Assembly: GCF_003050705.1 (NCBI RefSeq)
Contig: NZ_QAOG01000007.1
Coordinates: 1 to 64,000, forward strand
Source of the DNA: Sphingomonas aurantiaca
GTDB taxonomy: Bacteria > Pseudomonadota > Alphaproteobacteria > Sphingomonadales > Sphingomonadaceae
DNA: 64,000 nt
Direction of reading: 5' to 3'
In this document: positions 24,665-34,000 of the stretch, one piece after another
Layout of the letters: each line of letters opens with the position of its first letter
Numbering within the stretch: position 1 is the first letter of the stretch
Notes under the pieces: generated by a model
What the model was told of the DNA's origin: nothing
What the model saw: only the letters and a program-made list of their open reading frames with translations
The model's database searches: none
Made by a program: the position numbers and the translations under genes

Positions 24665-25327
24665 TCAAAGACCCAGAAGATGCTTCGCCAAACCCATGTT
24701 CTGCGCATAGTCGAGCCCTAGAGGCGCGAACTCAAAAGCGATTTCTGGCTTCAGACTCCTACGATCGAGAAGATACTCGTTGATGTTAGACGAGAGAAAC
24801 ACGATGGGCTCCTTGGTTCCGGCGCTCCGGAGGCCCGAGGCCAACTCTAGTACCGTCTCGTAGACAAGGCAGTCCTTGGAGGATTCCTTACCGCGCGTTG
24901 CCGGTGGGGTCGCCGTGTTGACCCGAGCAAACGCCTTAGCTGGAGCGTCGTCCCCCGGCTTGAAAGTTTGCAGCCGTGCCAGCCAGCGGCCGACGATTCC
25001 GCGGGCGCGGCCGACATGGCCGTCTAGATGCGCAAGGTCGACGACCTTTGAAGCGCCATACACGGCGTCGAGCGCATTGATCCGACTGAGCTGATTCCGC
25101 ACCCGATTGATGGCCCGTTCTGCCTCATCTTGGGTCGAGACGTCATGCTCATTGAACTCGGTCGCGACCTGTTCCGGCAGGAAGCACTGGAGCCGCCCAA
25201 CCTCGGCGGCCTCCAACAGCGCCAGGCCAGCGATCCGATCCGGCACGCGCATCGTATCCCTTGAAGGGTCACGCATGATGTCGAGCAGCGAGCACGTGTC
25301 GAAGCACACCACCGGCACCGACGACAT
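24665..25327 (-). CDS. PIN-like domain protein (DUF4935 type)
   Basis: A 220-aa protein with a PIN nuclease layout: first acidic residue in VVCFDTCSLLDIM, Glu in PEQVATEFNEHD, a middle acidic pair around KESSKDCLVYETVLEL, and a last strand PIVFLSSNINEY followed by ERRSLKPE-like helix. The last catalytic Asp is replaced or shifted (SSN at the usual end of the core), as in DUF4935 proteins. Such proteins cut RNA. The gene directly follows the unknown gene at 25357-26013; reading from upstream TTG at 25360 gives an overlap, while the ATG at 25327 begins four residues before the PIN core. The start is uncertain. The pair may form a toxin/antitoxin-like or defence unit. Confidence 0.7.
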   Translation of the reverse strand: MSSVPVVCFDTCSLLDIMRDPSRDTMRVPDRIAGLALLEAAEVGRLQCFLPEQVATEFNEHDVSTQDEAERAINRVRNQLSRINALDAVYGASKVVDLAHLDGHVGRARGIVGRWLARLQTFKPGDDAPAKAFARVNTATPPATRGKESSKDCLVYETVLELASGLRSAGTKEPIVFLSSNINEYLLDRRSLKPEIAFEFAPLGLDYAQNMGLAKHLLGL

Positions 25328-25356
25328 TGCGAGGCCTGCGGCCGAGATCATCCGAA

Positions 25357-26013
25357 TCAATGCTCGTCGTAATAGGTGAGCAGCGCGAGCGCGTTCTGAT
25401 AGTTGCCAGCGAGGTCGTAGGCGGTTTCCTCGTCCCAGCCATCAACCTCGCGCAGCCAACGGGCAAGCGTCTCGACGTCGAGCTCCTTCTCGGAGAGATG
25501 CGACGCTACGAGGAAGTCGAACCAGCGTCGCTGGTCCATCGGGTGACTGGCCCCGGTCGACTTGTTCGCTGCAGCTGAGAAACGCCTAAGACGGGTGGCC
25601 ACATCTTCCGTGGTCCAGTCATCAAGCGATTGACTACCAGAGGATAGCTCAATGCCGACGCCCAGGCGATCGCAGACCGGCCGTGCGATGCGATCCACGA
25701 AGTCGGTCAGGATCGAATTATATTGGCTATAGGACAGACTCCGCGCCTCGAGAGGCACGATATTGGGTACATAGTAGCCGCTCTCCCTACCCCACAGTGT
25801 CAGTCCTGCTGCGGGAAGCTGATCGCTCGCGTCGTGCCGGAAGAGCAGCACGTCTTCAAAACTGACCGCGTTGCGTTTGATCTCCTCGGCACGCTCGGCA
25901 TCGAAGCGCCACGGAGCCACGGCGGCTTCGATGAGCGCGGTGCGCAGAGCGGCCGTCGCGCCCGGCGGCACGGTCAGGCTCATGTCGCGAAACATTTCGA
26001 TGCCCGCAGCCAT
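25357..26013 (-). CDS. unknown protein paired with the PIN gene
   Basis: A 218-aa protein, start MAAGIEMFRDMSLTVPPGAT, chosen because GGGAG lies six bases before this ATG. It has an alpha/beta first half (WGRESGYYVPNIVPLEARSL, IARPVCDRLGVGIELSSGSQ) and a helical end containing MDQRRWFDFLVASHLSEKEL and LARWLREVDGWDEETAYDLA. No known motif. It precedes the PIN gene with a stop-start junction, so the two are co-transcribed. It may be the partner that restrains or guides the PIN nuclease, which is inference from order only. Confidence 0.55.
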   Translation of the reverse strand: MAAGIEMFRDMSLTVPPGATAALRTALIEAAVAPWRFDAERAEEIKRNAVSFEDVLLFRHDASDQLPAAGLTLWGRESGYYVPNIVPLEARSLSYSQYNSILTDFVDRIARPVCDRLGVGIELSSGSQSLDDWTTEDVATRLRRFSAAANKSTGASHPMDQRRWFDFLVASHLSEKELDVETLARWLREVDGWDEETAYDLAGNYQNALALLTYYDEH

Positions 26014-26321
26014 ATACACTCCCTTTAAGCTGTTAGCCTCTCTAGCCTGACGTCGGTTCTCGTTGGAAGCTTTCGTTTGCCGCGGCTGTCTAGGACGACA
26101 GTTGAGTCCCACTTCTCGCCATTTCCACTATCGCTGATCGGGGCGGTGGAGACCATGAACGGATGTCCGAAGTTGGGGAGCGCGAAATGACCGCTGAATG
26201 TCGTGTTGTGGGTCGTAGAGGTTGAAGGGCAGAGGATCCGCGTCCGCCCACCTGGCGCCATTCACTTAATGCGCTGGCGTAGTCATAAGCGGACCATCGT
26301 TAACGGTTGGGTCCCGTAGGT

Positions 26322-27410
26322 ATGTCTCTCATCAATCGGTTCGAACTCTCGGTGCCCTTGATCCAGGCGCCGATGGCGGGGGTCGCCACACCTTCGTTGG
26401 CGGCAGCCGTATCCGAGGCAGGAGCCTTGGGGTCGATCGGCGTGGGCGCGACCGACGCCGCCGGCGCACGGGCGATGATCGAGGAGGTGCGCATCCGCAC
26501 GACCCGCGCGTTCAACGTCAACGTCTTCGTCCACGCTGGCGCAAAGGCCGATCTTTCGCGGGAAGCACAATGGCTGGATTGGCTTGCCCCGCTGTTCGCC
26601 GAGTACGGCACAGAACCCCCCAGGGCGCTCAGGACCATCTACAAGAGCTTTGCAGACGATCCCGACATGGTGGCGGTACTGCTCGATCTCGCGCCGCCAG
26701 TGGTCAGCTTCCACTTCGGGTTGCCGTCCACCGACCTGCTCTCGGCGTTACGAGCGCGCGGTATCTACCTCATGGCGACCGCAACAAGCCTCGACGAAGC
26801 ACACGCGATTGAGGCGGCGGGGATCGACGCGGTGGTCGCGCAAGGGATCGAGGCTGGCGGGCATCGGGGTGTCTTCGACCCCACCGCGCCCGACGACGCG
26901 CTGGGCATGTTCGCGCTGACCCGACTCCTGGTACGCAAGAACAGCCTACCAGTTATTGCAGCTGGCGGGATAATGGACGGTGCCGGCATCGCCGCGGCGC
27001 TCGACCTCGGCGCATCGGCAGCTCAACTGGGAACTGCCTTTGTCGCGTGCCCGGAGTCGGCCGCAGACGATGCATACCGGGCGGCCCTTACCGGTGCGGG
27101 CGCTTACCACACCGTCCTCACGTCGCTTATTTCTGGTCGACCGGCGCGTGCGCTGGCCAACCGGTTTACGGCTCTGAGTCGGTTGGTCGATGAACGCCGA
27201 CCGCCTGATTATCCTATCGCTTATGATGCGGGAAAGGCCTTGCACGCGGCTGCCAAGGCACAAGGCGAGCACGGTTTCGGGGCGCAATGGGCAGGGCAGG
27301 GTGCGCCACTGTCTCGTGTCATGCCGGCAGCAGCCTTGGTCGGGGTGCTGCGAGAGGAGTTTGAATTGCGACGGATGAGAGGCTCGGTTGAGCGTTGCAA
27401 CGTTCCTTGA
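26322..27410 (+). CDS. nitronate monooxygenase (2-nitropropane dioxygenase family)
   Basis: A 362-aa flavoenzyme of the NMO family. It has the typical N-terminus VPLIQAPMAGVATP, a phosphate-binding loop GALGSIGVGAT, NVNVFVHA, VSFHFGLPS, VVAQGIEAGGHRGVF (the active-site His region) and PVIAAGGIMDGAGIAAALDLG with ASAAQLGTAFVACPES for FMN binding. The enzyme oxidises nitronates such as propionate-3-nitronate to the carbonyl compound and nitrite or nitrate, using FMN and oxygen. The ATG at 26322 is the natural start; the reading from 26307 uses a TTG. It stands alone, followed 238 bp later by a MocR regulator. Confidence 0.88.
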   Translation: MSLINRFELSVPLIQAPMAGVATPSLAAAVSEAGALGSIGVGATDAAGARAMIEEVRIRTTRAFNVNVFVHAGAKADLSREAQWLDWLAPLFAEYGTEPPRALRTIYKSFADDPDMVAVLLDLAPPVVSFHFGLPSTDLLSALRARGIYLMATATSLDEAHAIEAAGIDAVVAQGIEAGGHRGVFDPTAPDDALGMFALTRLLVRKNSLPVIAAGGIMDGAGIAAALDLGASAAQLGTAFVACPESAADDAYRAALTGAGAYHTVLTSLISGRPARALANRFTALSRLVDERRPPDYPIAYDAGKALHAAAKAQGEHGFGAQWAGQGAPLSRVMPAAALVGVLREEFELRRMRGSVERCNVP

Positions 27411-27648
27411 TCGGAAGGGCCGTTTCCCCACTCGAAGCATTCTAAGTAGGCCGTCCAGCGTACGGAATAAGGCCGTACGGTCGAGATGAACCAATGGCCG
27501 AAGTTGGAACACAAAATGGGTCGCGGATGGCCAGGAATGGGTCTCGCTCCCTCCGTTAGGTAATGATCTTGGCACCGAGATTTTGCACTCGTCGCCAGAG
27601 TCATCGGAACGCATTCGTCATGGGGCACTAACACTGTACCGTAAGAGC

Positions 27649-29061
27649 ATGGCTTCCCATGCGCACTTCATCATCAAGCCGGACCGTAGAGCGACAATGT
27701 CGCTCTCTCATCAAGTGTGCGACAACATCCGAACGGCGATCGACGACGGGCGGCTGGAGGTTGGCGCGCGCCTGCCATCAGTCCGCGATCTGGCAAGCCA
27801 GCTGGGTGTAGCTCGAGGAACCGTGCAGGCTGCTTACGATGCGCTGGTGTCTGAATTGCTGCTGAGCACCGCCGGTTCGGGCGGCACCCGCGTGATCGCC
27901 AAGCCTCCCCGCCATGCTTCCACGACGAGCGAGCCGATCGTCCGGCCGCTCTCGACGATGCTGCGCGGCTTCTCGCTAACGGCGTTGCCCTTTCAGACCG
28001 GCGTGCCGGCGCAGGATGCGTTTCCGACAAAGCTCTGGGCCAACCTGCTCGGACGCGCGGTCCGCGATGATGCGATGACGCCGACGACCTATCCCGATCC
28101 GCGCGGGCACCCCGTACTGCGCGAGCAGATTGCCGCCTACCTGGCGATCGCGCGAGGTCTCCGTTGCGTGTCCGACCAAGTCATCGTCACTGTATGCTAT
28201 CGCGGTGGGCTCGCGCTGGCGTTGCAGGTGCTGGGCGCATCGGGGCAGCGCGCCTGGATGGAGGAGCCGGGCTACCCCATAACCCGCATGGGACTGGAGA
28301 TGGCGCGCGTCGGCCCGGTCGCGGTGCCCGTTGACGGGGAGGGAATCGACGTTGCTGCAGGAATAGCGCTCGCGCCCGACGCCAGAGTTGCGATCGTCAC
28401 GCCAGGGCAGCATTCCCCGCTAGGCGCGACCATGAGCCATGCCCGGCGACGGACGTTGCTGGACTGGGCCGAGGCGGCCGACGGTTGGATCATCGAGGAT
28501 GACTATCTGGGGGAGCTCCAACTTGGCGCGCGCGCCGCGCCGGCGCTGGCAAGCGGCGATACCGCGGGGCGCGTGATCCATGTGGGCAGCTTCAGCAAGA
28601 CGTTAAAGCCCGGGGTCGGAATCGGCTTCGTCGTCGCGCCGATGGCGCTCGCCACGCGCTTCGGGCAAGCGGCGGCAACATTGGGGCCAAGCTTCTTCGC
28701 GCCGTCGCAGCTTGCGATTGCTCAGCTGCTCGCCGAGGGTCATTACCTGCGTCACCTGCGCAATATGAAGCGGCTCTATGCCGAACGGCTTTCCGCGCTG
28801 CACCGTGCGCTCGAGGCGGATTATCCGCTCGAGACCGTCGCCGGCCCGATCGCACTCCTGAGATTGCCACAGGGGATCGACGATATGGCGCTGGCGCGGC
28901 GCGCGCCCGAACTCGGGATCGCGCCGTCGCCGTTGTCGCCTTGGTATCAGGATCCCGAGCGCCGTATGCCGGGGTTGTTGCTGAGCGCAACGAACCTTCG
29001 CCCGAACAGGGTCGACGAGGCGGTCGCCGCCTTACGACGACTGATGGCCGACCGAGTATGA
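27649..29061 (+). CDS. MocR/PdxR-type GntR regulator with aminotransferase domain
   Basis: A 470-aa protein with an N-terminal GntR winged helix (LSHQVCDNIRTAIDDGRLEV, GARLPSVRDLASQLGVARGT) and a C-terminal fold-type-I aminotransferase-like domain. The domain has the dimer-interface TYPDPRGHPVLREQIA, the WIIEDDYLGELQ stretch and the pyridoxal-5'-phosphate lysine in HVGSFSKTLKPGVGIGF. The length matches the family. Such regulators use PLP or aminated PLP as effector and usually control a divergent or adjacent gene. Here the likely targets are the three genes that follow (29185-30907). The start is the ATG at 27649; upstream starts add no conserved sequence. Confidence 0.87.
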   Translation: MASHAHFIIKPDRRATMSLSHQVCDNIRTAIDDGRLEVGARLPSVRDLASQLGVARGTVQAAYDALVSELLLSTAGSGGTRVIAKPPRHASTTSEPIVRPLSTMLRGFSLTALPFQTGVPAQDAFPTKLWANLLGRAVRDDAMTPTTYPDPRGHPVLREQIAAYLAIARGLRCVSDQVIVTVCYRGGLALALQVLGASGQRAWMEEPGYPITRMGLEMARVGPVAVPVDGEGIDVAAGIALAPDARVAIVTPGQHSPLGATMSHARRRTLLDWAEAADGWIIEDDYLGELQLGARAAPALASGDTAGRVIHVGSFSKTLKPGVGIGFVVAPMALATRFGQAAATLGPSFFAPSQLAIAQLLAEGHYLRHLRNMKRLYAERLSALHRALEADYPLETVAGPIALLRLPQGIDDMALARRAPELGIAPSPLSPWYQDPERRMPGLLLSATNLRPNRVDEAVAALRRLMADRV

Positions 29062-29184
29062 TGATCTTGGCCTAGTCGCTTTCGCGGTTCTTGGCTCTAC
29101 GAGCCTGGGCCAAGGCCCTGCTACCTCCCATCCTACAGTGAGCCCATGCCGATCCGGCGGGCCGCTTTGCAAAGGTATCGGGAC

Positions 29185-29928
29185 ATGAAGATCGTCGTTA
29201 TCGGGGGCTCTGGCCTCATCGGTTCGAAGCTCGTTTCGCGTTTGGAGACAGCGGGACACGAGGCCGTCGCCGCGTCGCCGAACAGCGGCGTGAATACTCT
29301 GACGGGGGAGGGCCTCGCCGAGGCGCTGGCCGGGGCGGAAGTGGTCGTCGATGTCGCGAACTCGCCATCGTTCGAGGATGCCGCGGTGCTCGCATTCTTC
29401 GAAACCTCGAGCCGCAACGTCCTTGCTGCCGAAGCGGGCGCGGGCGTCCGGCACCATGTCGCGCTGTCGGTCGTCGGGACTGAGCGCCTTGCCGACAGCG
29501 GCTATATGCGCGCGAAGGTCGCGCAAGAGACGCTGATCCGCGCGTCGGGCATGCCCTATACGATCCTGCATTCGACGCAGTTCTTCGAATTCCTAGGCGG
29601 CATCGCGCATTCGGCCGCAGCGGGCGAAGCGATCCACCTATCGACCGCCTTGTTCCAGCCGATTGCGGCCAATGACGTCGCGGACGCGCTCGCCGCGATC
29701 GTTGTCGCGCCGCCTACGAACGGGACGATCGAGGTGGCGGGCCCGACGGCGTTCCGGATGGATGCGCTAGTGCGTTGCTATCTCGAGGCGACCGGTGACG
29801 CGCGCGGCGTAGTGGGGGAGGCCGACGCGCTCTATTTTGGCGCGAAAATCGACGACATCTCGCTCATGCCCTCGGCCGGAGCGCGTATCGGCGCGACTGA
29901 CTACGACACATGGTTCGCAGGCCGGTGA
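29185..29928 (+). CDS. NAD(P)-binding atypical SDR (NmrA-like)
   Basis: A 247-aa Rossmann-fold protein. The start MKIVVIGGSGLIGSKLVSRL carries the GGxGxxG dinucleotide motif (residues 7-13). VVVDVANSP and VRHHVALSVVGTERL with YMRAKVAQE follow, the pattern of atypical SDR/NmrA proteins, with an altered Tyr-Lys-like pair. It may bind NADPH and act as a reductase or redox sensor; no substrate is visible. The ATG at 29185 begins directly at the first strand. It overlaps the next gene at its 3' end (19 bp if ATG, or GTGA at 29925), forming an operon with the membrane protein and the GST-like gene. Confidence 0.82.
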   Translation: MKIVVIGGSGLIGSKLVSRLETAGHEAVAASPNSGVNTLTGEGLAEALAGAEVVVDVANSPSFEDAAVLAFFETSSRNVLAAEAGAGVRHHVALSVVGTERLADSGYMRAKVAQETLIRASGMPYTILHSTQFFEFLGGIAHSAAAGEAIHLSTALFQPIAANDVADALAAIVVAPPTNGTIEVAGPTAFRMDALVRCYLEATGDARGVVGEADALYFGAKIDDISLMPSAGARIGATDYDTWFAGR

Positions 29929-30326
29929 GCCGCGTCGTCCTGGGCATCGCGATCCTGCTGGGAGTGGGCGCGATCGCAAACGGCGTCTTCATGCTCGCCT
30001 CGCCCGTGAGCTGGTATTTCGCGGTTCCCGGCGTCACCACGACCGGACCATTCAACCAGCATTTCGTACGCGACATCGGGTTGATCTTCCTCGGCGTCGG
30101 CACGGCGTTCCTGTTGGGTGCAGCACGTCCGATCCATCGTTCGGTTTCCTGGGGGGCGGCCGCGATCTGGCTCTCGGGGCATGCCCTCTTCCACATCTGG
30201 GAAGTGGCAGTCGGGATCTGTGGTCCGTCCGCGCTGCTTCGTGATTTTCCTGCCGTGACGCTGCCCGCTGTGTTGGCAATCGCGATCACCGTCCATGCCG
30301 TGTCTCACAAGGAATCTGGTCGATGA
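29910..30326 (+). CDS. four-helix membrane protein (DoxX-like fold), unknown
   Basis: A 138-aa protein with four hydrophobic helices: VVLGIAILLGVGAIANGVFM, a stretch around HFVRDIGLIFLGVGTAFLLG, WGAAAIWLSGHALFHIWEVA and LPAVLAIAITVHAV. The size and helix pattern resemble the DoxX/DUF4345 group of small membrane proteins. An alternative GTG start at 29925 would give tight GTGA coupling to the previous gene. The stop overlaps the ATG of the next gene (ATGA). Function unknown; the setting suggests a membrane component of a redox or detoxification unit. Confidence 0.65.
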   Translation: MVRRPVSRVVLGIAILLGVGAIANGVFMLASPVSWYFAVPGVTTTGPFNQHFVRDIGLIFLGVGTAFLLGAARPIHRSVSWGAAAIWLSGHALFHIWEVAVGICGPSALLRDFPAVTLPAVLAIAITVHAVSHKESGR

Positions 30327-30907
30327 AGCTCTATTACAGCCCGCTCGCTTGCAGCCTGGCCGACCATATTGCGCTTCGAGAGGCAGGAATGGCGTTTGAA
30401 GCCGAACGCGTCGATTTGCGCACGTTCCGCACGGCTGGCGGCGAAGACTTCGCACGGATCAATCCGAAGAAATACGTTCCGGCACTCATTCTCGACGACG
30501 GCACGATGATCACCGAGAATCTAGCGGTTCTCGACTGGATCGCTGGCGAGACGCCTGCGTTGCAGATCGGCGGCGCAATGGGGCGGACGCGGGTTATCGA
30601 GGCGCTGACATATATCACGACCGAGATCCACCGGGCGTACAAGCCGATGTGGCACGCCGGTAGCGCTGCCGACAAAGCGAGGGCAGGCGATACGGTGCTC
30701 CGCCTGATGCAACCTCTTTCCGATGGCTTGCAGGGCGACTATCTGTTCGGGGCCACGCCGAGCGTCGCCGACTTCTACCTGTTCGTCATGCTGCTCTGGG
30801 CTGATCGGTTTGCGCTAGATCTGCCATTGCCGCTACTCGGCTTGCGTGAACGCATGAAGGCGCGGCCCGCCGTCCAGGCGGCCATGGCAGCGGAGGGGAT
30901 AGGTTGA
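30323..30907 (+). CDS. glutathione S-transferase family protein
   Basis: A 194-aa protein with a thioredoxin-like N-terminus (MKLYYSPLACSLADHIALRE, with the SPxxCS site), a cis-proline region KKYVPALILDDG, the gamma-glutamyl contact TENLAVLDWIA and a C-terminal helical domain ending in GATPSVADFYLFVMLLW. The Cys in SPLACS is in the position of the catalytic cysteine of beta-class GSTs. It conjugates or reduces substrates with glutathione; the substrate is unknown. It overlaps the upstream gene by ATGA. The MocR regulator upstream may control this operon. Confidence 0.85.
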   Translation: MKLYYSPLACSLADHIALREAGMAFEAERVDLRTFRTAGGEDFARINPKKYVPALILDDGTMITENLAVLDWIAGETPALQIGGAMGRTRVIEALTYITTEIHRAYKPMWHAGSAADKARAGDTVLRLMQPLSDGLQGDYLFGATPSVADFYLFVMLLWADRFALDLPLPLLGLRERMKARPAVQAAMAAEGIG

Positions 30908-31078
30908 TCCGGCCGTCATCACTTAGCGATAGCTGAGGTTTCAGCAGCTCACCATTCCTCGACCTCTCGTATCGCCCGTGCATGAACAAATGTTCGATTG
31001 CGGGAAGCGAGTTGAGGGGCGTGAAGGTCCGGAACAGGGTCCAAGCTATAGCAATGCTGAGATCTCACCGATCTACGA

Positions 31079-34000
31079 TCAATTTCTTAACACAGGGGCC
31101 AATCGTAAAGTGAAACGAACGGGCGCGAGTGGTACACGGTATTTCGGCAACGGGCGGCCTTGTGCGTTCCATGTCGTATCCCCGCCCAGGCCCGACTGCA
31201 GAGCATCGACAAGCACCGAGACATGGTCGTGAGGCACGATATCGGTGCTCTTGCGGGTGCCGGGCGCGCGGCGCGCGAGATCTTCATAGGGGAATGCGAG
31301 CGCATTCATCGACAGCGGAAGATCGCCTGCCAGCTTGAGCCCGGTATGGCCGTCGCCGTTCAGCGTCATCGAGCGGACATCGCTTTTGGTGCCGGTTTCC
31401 TGCGGGCGCATGAAGTTGTGGTTCTGATCGGCGATGGCGCCGCGCCACAGGCCAATCGCCGCGCTGGTCTTGCGATCGGCATAGTTCTCATGCGGGCCGC
31501 GACCATAATATTCGATAGTCTTGAACCGGCTCGGTGCCGCGAACTGGAAGCCGATGCGGAGTGGGTCCGACAGGTCCTGCTTGAGCGGCATGAACGCGCC
31601 GGCGATGTCGACGCTGCCGTCGCCGCGCATCGTGTAGCGACTGGTGAAGCGGACCGCATTGTCGCCCATGACATAGCGCACGGTGACCGCCGCCGCACCC
31701 GAACCGATGCGCTCGGCCTTGACGGACTCGACCGTGCGCGCAGCAGACATCGCCAGCCACGGCGCGTTCGCGGCCTCGCCCCGCGTGCCGATATCATTGT
31801 CGGTCAGCGCCCGCGCGAAATTCGGCGCGCCGCCGCTCAGCAACTCGTCGCGCCCGACCCGATAGCTGGCGATCAGGCCGGTCCTTCGGTCGATCGTCAG
31901 GCGGGTGTCACCCGCAGCCAACGCGATCATCCCGCCGGTTTCCTGCAAGGTCGTGCGACCGCGCGGTATCGTGATGTGCGCCGGGATCGGGACCCCCAGC
32001 GCGAACTGGTCCCAGCCGACGACGTGGCCCGCCGGCACCAGCGGGATCGTGCCCGCCTTTGCGCGGGCGCGGATCGTGACCAGATACTCTGCGCCCGGTT
32101 TGGGCGGCAGTTTCGGCAAGGGCAGCGTGAACGGCTCGGTCGCATGCGCGGTGGTATGCAACGCCGGTACGGCGCCTTGCGCGATGGGAACGCCGTTCTC
32201 GTTCACCGTCCAGTCGAAATCGAAGCCGGACAAATCACGGAAATCGTCGCGGTTGGTGACGGTGAACCGCCCCGCGACCGCATCGACGGCGGTGAACTGG
32301 ACCGGTGCGTACACCTTCTGCACTTCGAACAGCTGTGGATGCGGGGTGCGGTCGGGGTTGAGCAGACCGTCGCCGAATTCGATCTCGCCGCCGGGGTTGG
32401 GGCCGTATTCGCCGCCATCGCCCCAGTACCGCCGGCCGTCCTTGGTATAGCGGTACATCGACTGGTCGACCCAGTCCCAGATGAAGCCACCCTGCAACCG
32501 GTCGGGCCGTGCATAGATCGCGTCCCAATATTCCTTGAAATTGCCGCCGGAATTGCCCTGCATATGGGCGTATTCGGACTGGATCATCGGCTGCTTGAAC
32601 TCGGGATGCTGCGCATAGTCGAGCATTCGGGCCGGGCTGTCGTACATCGGCGCATAGATGTCGGCGTATGCGTTCGGCTTGAAATCGTTGATCTGGCTGT
32701 AGCCGAGGTACGAGATTAACCGGGTCGGATCGATCGCGCGTGCGGCCGCCGCGGCCTTCTCGAAGCTGGGACCGGTGCCGGCCTCATTGCCGAGCGACCA
32801 GAAGATGATCGAGGGATGGTTCTTGTCGCGCTCGACCATGTTGACGACGCGGCTGACATGCGCAGCTTCCCAAGCGGGATCGTAGCCGATCTGGATGCTC
32901 TCGGGCGTGCGTCCGCCGCGGTTGGCGGCGGACATATACGCGTGGCTCTCGATATTGGCCTCGTCCATCACGTAGAGGCCGTATTCGTCGGCGAGGTCGT
33001 AGAGCCGTTCGTCATTCGGGTAGTGCGAGGTGCGTAGTGCGTTGACGTTGTTGAGCTTCATCAGCTCGATATCGCGGCGCATCGACGCCAGCGAGATGAC
33101 GTGGAAGGTCTCGGGGTCGTGCTCGTGGCGGTTGACGCCGCGGATCGTGATCGGCTTGCCGTTGACCGTGACGAGGCCGTTCTGGATCGCCACGCTGCGG
33201 AAGCCGATGCGGCGGGCGGTCGCCTGCACGGTGTCGCCCTTGCGGTCGAGCAGTTCGACGAGCAGCGTGTAGAGCTTGGGCGTTTCCGCGGTCCAGGGGC
33301 GGATGCCGGGCAGCGTGCCGGTGAGCGACAGCTTGGCCCCCGTCGCAGGCGCGGTCTTCATCAGCAGCGTGCGGTTGCCATCGATCACGGTCGCGCGAAC
33401 GGTGTGGCCACGCGCTGCGTTTGTGAGGTCGAGTGCGATATCGAGCGTGCCGTCGGTATAGTCTGCGCTGAGGCCAGTCTTGACGAACGTGTCGGCAACC
33501 CGGGCTTTCGGCGCGGCCATCAGATACACCGAGCGCTCGATCCCCGACACGCGCCAGAAATCCTGGTCCTCGAGATAGCTCCCGTCGGACCAGCGATAGA
33601 CCTGGATCGCGACGCTGTTGCGGCCAGGCTTGATCCAGCGGGTGACGTCGAACTCGGACGGCAGCTTGCTGTCTTCCGAATAGCCGACCTTATGGCCGTT
33701 GACCCAGACGTAATAGGCCGAGCCCGCCGCGCCGATGTGGAGAATGACGTCGCTTTGCCTCCAGTCGCGCGGCACCTCGACGTCGCGGCGGTACGAGCCG
33801 ACCGGGTTGGTCGCGTGCGGGATCAGCGGGCGGTTGGCGGGGAAGGGGTAGGTGACGTTGTTGAACCGTGCCTGGTCGTAACCCTCGGCCTGCCAGTCGG
33901 CGGGGACCTTGATCTCCTTCCACTGCGACACGTCGTAGGCGGGGCTGGCGAAATTCTTCGGGGCCTTGTCGGCGTCGGGCGAGAAGGCGAATTTCCACTG

